Source: Tetranychus cinnabarinus
Lineage: Eukaryota; Arthropoda; Arachnida; Trombidiformes; Tetranychidae
DNA: 64,000 bases
Direction: 5' to 3'
NCBI GenBank assembly: GCA_022266195.1
Contig: WHVY01000007.1
Span: forward strand, 1,116,001 to 1,180,000
A model generated the notes under the pieces. That model did not search any database and was not told the DNA's origin. It saw nothing but the letters and a program-made list of their open reading frames with translations. A program made the position numbers and the translations under genes. Shown piece after piece: positions 60,941 to 64,000 of this stretch. The first letter of the stretch is position 1. Each line of letters starts with the position of its first letter.

Positions 60941-63151
60941 TTAGGTTCGAGGGCGGCAAAGGTAACGAAATTTTGCCTCATCAAACTTATAAGGGATTGG
61001 ACGTTCATGGTTTGGTATTGGTTCGACGAAATTTGCTTCATCATAGGATCTATTATTCAGTTTTTCTTGTCTTCGAGTTTTTGACATGTAATGTTTCAAA
61101 GCAACATCGTTTTTCAAAGGTTTTGGCCAATCATCAATGTAATTCATAATGTCATTGATAAGTCCAGACATGTAATGATTTTTTGGATAAAGATAACCTT
61201 GATAGAGTCCGTGGATTCTTACTGGTTGTGTGCTGACCCATTTGATTCTAGTTTGTTCAATTCTTTGGTAGTCGATCAAATACAAATACATTGTATAAGC
61301 AGCATCAACTAATGAAGAGTGTTCTCTGGATTGAGTAATTTTACCGAAAAGCGTAAATATGCAATATTTCAAACCTAATTGTGGTGCATTCGATCTACAA
61401 TTATAATAACTCGAGATACAGATTATTCTTGGAAGCAGATAATCATGATCATTTGGATTTATAAATAGGTTCTTGAAGTCCTGAGCTTGACCTGACACGA
61501 TTACTCGTTTATATTTTCTCAATATTGTGATGATACGTTTACGGACATGGTAAAATGTTGGTGCATATTTTAACTGAAGCCATGATATGTTGTGATGTTC
61601 AGTCATGAAGTCTTCAATCGCTGATTTTGGATGTTTGATGAATTCATTAAATATGATTTCTCCTGATGAATCAACGATAGAAATCCAACATGGAACCTGT
61701 ATTTTGGATGTTTGATTGGAAGATGTTTTAATTCTCAGTGTTAAGTTCTCAATATCAATTGAACAAGCATTTAAACCATCTTGGTGAAGCTTCACATTAT
61801 TTTGCGCTATTAACCAAGCAAAGTGTTGTGGTGGTTTGATCATCTCTATCTGTTTAACACAAAATTCAGCTTTAATTGAATCGTAAGCAACATCACGTCT
61901 CATTCTGGTTTTCTTATTTCGTTCAACTGAGTGTCTTCTTTGGTAATCATGAAACCTTCTTTTTAAAATATCACTGTATTCGATTGATTGTTTAGTTTTT
62001 GGACCACTTTTGCTATCTGGTTGATAAGCATCAAGATTTGTGGACAAAACATCATCAGTGTCTTCAATTTCAATATCTTCAATTGCAGGTTTACTTATAA
62101 TTGATTTAACTTGGAGTTGATTTGGTTCATGATTGATTGGGTGAGTGATGGAGCTTTTCAATTGTTTCTCATTAACATCATTATAATTATTGCTTGGTTT
62201 ATCCCAATCGCCCCAATCAACAATGGAATAACATTCTGAAGCAACTGAACTTGATTCTCTTACTCGTTTGCTTGGACGGTCGTTGTTGATATATTTGTTT
62301 GCATTTGTTGATGGGTATGAATAAGAAGGTCGTTTAACTTGTTGATTATTAATTTGCTTAGCAGAATTGGCTCTTTTTTGATCAATTTGCTTTTGAAGGC
62401 CTTCGATTCTTTCCTTTTGTTGAATTAAGTTTTTATGTTGTCTTTCAAATGAACTTATGAAGGTTTGCTTATATACATCTTGAGCCGTTTGATTACAATG
62501 GTTTTCATCTCCAGTTGTTATTGTTGATAAAAACTTTACCATCAAGTCATCTTGCTTGAGTATTGGGTCCATAATGTTGATGAAGGTGTCAGCAATGTAC
62601 GATTGATCAAATTTGAAGACATTTGATTGCAGTTTACAGTTCTTAATGTGGTCAATCATTAATGAATAAAATCTCTTTTCTTTACAGTTATTGTAGATAC
62701 AATTAACTGTTATTATTTCTGAGTCAAATTCACGATCTGATGATACTCTTTTCAAGATTTGTTGACTGTTACAATTATTACTTATACAATTGAATGCTAA
62801 ATTTTCCAAAGAGCTATCATTAATTCCCAGTATTGATTCATTTTTAGTTATTTTGTTGACAATTACCATGAAATGTGAACATAATTTGCAATAAAGTCGA
62901 TCACAATTGTAACATTTATAAGGTTCAACAGCTAATTGGTCGCAAAGATTGCACAAATTTTTGGTTATACCGAGTCCAGGATCGTTATCAATGGTAAAAC
63001 CAGGCTTAAGCTTCACAATATTGAATGCTGAAAAGATGCTTTCGACTGCTGTGTTTTTGAACTTTCTTTTGTACTTGTCTTCGATGAATCGGTAGAATTG
63101 TTTAACATCATAGACTTTTGTTATTGCTAAAGATGACGATGAAGATGACAT
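60941..63151 (-). CDS. Zinc-finger (RING/TRAF-like) plus DEDDh exonuclease fusion protein
   Basis: An intronless frame of 736 residues starting at an ATG in GAAATGTCATC context. Residues 67-91 hold three Cys pairs (C67, C70, C80, C83, C88, C91), as in LCNLC, YKCYNC and LYCKLC. C122/C127, C151/C156 and H168/C172 follow, like RING plus TRAF/SIAH-type zinc-binding regions. Residues 234-262 are a predicted coiled coil (FERQHKNLIQQKERIEGLQK). A basic, acidic-patched linker follows (KRVRESSS; EDIEIEDTDD). Residues 462-626 match the DEDDh exonuclease fold of the REXO/ISG20 families: Exo I CSIDIENL (D466, E468), Exo II VSGQAQDFKNL (D558) and Exo III HSSLVDAAYTMYLY (H611, D616), preceded by LGLKYCIFTLFG. 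All five catalytic positions are present, so a 3'-5' RNA or DNA exonuclease activity is likely. The substrate is unknown. The C-terminal 110 residues are unassigned. The joined architecture is not one I know. Confidence 0.75.
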   Translation of the reverse strand: MSSSSSSLAITKVYDVKQFYRFIEDKYKRKFKNTAVESIFSAFNIVKLKPGFTIDNDPGLGITKNLCNLCDQLAVEPYKCYNCDRLYCKLCSHFMVIVNKITKNESILGINDSSLENLAFNCISNNCNSQQILKRVSSDREFDSEIITVNCIYNNCKEKRFYSLMIDHIKNCKLQSNVFKFDQSYIADTFINIMDPILKQDDLMVKFLSTITTGDENHCNQTAQDVYKQTFISSFERQHKNLIQQKERIEGLQKQIDQKRANSAKQINNQQVKRPSYSYPSTNANKYINNDRPSKRVRESSSVASECYSIVDWGDWDKPSNNYNDVNEKQLKSSITHPINHEPNQLQVKSIISKPAIEDIEIEDTDDVLSTNLDAYQPDSKSGPKTKQSIEYSDILKRRFHDYQRRHSVERNKKTRMRRDVAYDSIKAEFCVKQIEMIKPPQHFAWLIAQNNVKLHQDGLNACSIDIENLTLRIKTSSNQTSKIQVPCWISIVDSSGEIIFNEFIKHPKSAIEDFMTEHHNISWLQLKYAPTFYHVRKRIITILRKYKRVIVSGQAQDFKNLFINPNDHDYLLPRIICISSYYNCRSNAPQLGLKYCIFTLFGKITQSREHSSLVDAAYTMYLYLIDYQRIEQTRIKWVSTQPVRIHGLYQGYLYPKNHYMSGLINDIMNYIDDWPKPLKNDVALKHYMSKTRRQEKLNNRSYDEANFVEPIPNHERPIPYKFDEAKFRYLCRPRT

Positions 63152-63454
63152 TTCAATCTATTATGAGATTAATGGTAATCGCTTTAGATGAAAAGATGAT
63201 GATTGCTTTCAGTAAAAATTTTTCTTTTGACCAATTTTCCTTCAATCTTATCACTGTTGATATTTGATTCAAATCTTAGTCTTAATCCAATATCAAAAGG
63301 AATCCACCAATTTGGTTGTTAGACTTTGAACCTGAATTAAGTCAAATGAATTCATCAAACCTCTTCAGTCAGAGAGTACTTTATGGTCAGAATCTGATGT
63401 TATTACTGAAAAACATGTAAATGTTGATGAAATTAGTGAACCTTAACCAGCAGA

Positions 63455-63475
63455 TTGAGAGCATACGCTCGTCAA
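63455..63475. repeat. 21-bp near-palindrome, copy 2
   Basis: Variant with C and G at the variable positions (TTGAGAGCATAC, then GCTCGTCAA). Confidence 0.65.
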
Positions 63476-63809
63476 TTAGCAACGATACAGCAATGATTGA
63501 AGGTGCTAGATGAATGACCAGAGGAAGAGTAGTTTGTTTAATGTTGAGATTGACGGTTCAATGATGATTTGATGTACAAGCAGCTCAATTGATTGATGTT
63601 TGTTGGTTAGATGTGAGCACAATTTTCACTTATTGTTGAATTTGATTCAATTTTAGCAATCAATTTGGAATTGAAATGAATTTATTTCCAAGAAATGAGC
63701 ATAGAAAACATGAGCTTTCAATTCAATAAGCATCTTCACTTCATTAGCTGAACACCGTACCACTATATTTGTCGTTTGTTTTTGATTATGATGCAGAGAT
63801 GATGATTAT

Positions 63810-63830
63810 TTGAGAGAATACTCTCTTCAA
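63810..63830. repeat. 21-bp near-palindrome, copy 3
   Basis: TTGAGAGAATAC, then TCTCTTCAA. It differs from copy 1 at a single base. Confidence 0.7.
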
Positions 63831-64000
63831 ACGTTTACTTCTGTGACAATTTGAAACAATATTGAACTCAATTTTGAAATTAACTGAAAAATTCACCAAA
63901 AATTCATTAACAAACTCATGAGAAAAGATTAAAGTAAATGAGAGCATTAAGAAACATGTATTATAACTGCTTGATCTAGTAATGAGTGCATTTTTATCAA

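Larger units (their letters stand above)
63152..64000. other. Upstream region of the fusion gene with two palindromic motif copies
   Basis: No reading frame of note. Two copies of the 21-bp near-palindrome lie at 63455-63475 and 63810-63830, about 304 and 659 bases upstream of the start codon. The promoter of the fusion gene should be here. The gene may have further 5' exons that I cannot see. Confidence 0.5.

Noticed and set aside
60910..61312. Plus-strand frames inside the fusion gene
   Set aside because: Antisense shadows of the exonuclease-encoding frame.

Overview
The window is AT-rich animal DNA. Its protein genes carry many short GT-AG introns (mostly 60 to 450 bases), next to one receptor gene with very long introns. 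The gene content (an arthropod-style NMDAR2, THOC5, USE1, SERBP1/HABP4), the compact left half and the base composition suggest an arthropod, most likely a small-genome chelicerate such as an acariform mite. This placement is an inference, not a species call.

Left part (1-18 kb) is gene-dense. From the left: a fragment of an unidentified minus-strand gene running off the window edge; a two-exon plus-strand gene for a secreted, Ser-rich, basic protein with four ATHPPWP-type repeats; THOC5 (13 exons, mRNA export); phosphatidylinositol synthase (2 exons); a tetraspanin (5 exons); USE1, an intronless SNARE; and, converging on USE1, the minus-strand SERBP1/HABP4 RNA- and ribosome-binding protein (5 exons). 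For all multi-exon models the splice phases close and totals are multiples of three.

Middle part (20-43 kb) is one minus-strand gene for an NMDA-type glutamate receptor subunit 2. I reconstruct 13 exons that join in frame from the middle of the amino-terminal domain to the stop codon. The first exons (signal peptide and start of the amino-terminal domain) were not confidently found and should lie upstream. The introns hold a tRNA-derived SINE-like element, an 82-bp perfect inverted repeat and a roughly 80-bp imperfect palindrome.

Right part (43-60.9 kb) is gene-poor and is either 5' intron of the receptor or intergenic. It holds simple repeats, a likely Ty3/gypsy reverse-transcriptase remnant, another coding-like fragment, and a GC-richer block able to form two competing hairpins. 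At 60.9-63.2 kb is an intronless minus-strand gene for a 736-residue protein. It joins an N-terminal Cys-rich RING/TRAF-like zinc-binding region and a coiled coil to a C-terminal DEDDh 3'-5' exonuclease domain with all catalytic positions present. Three copies of a 21-bp near-palindrome lie around it. This fusion gene is the most unusual object in the window.
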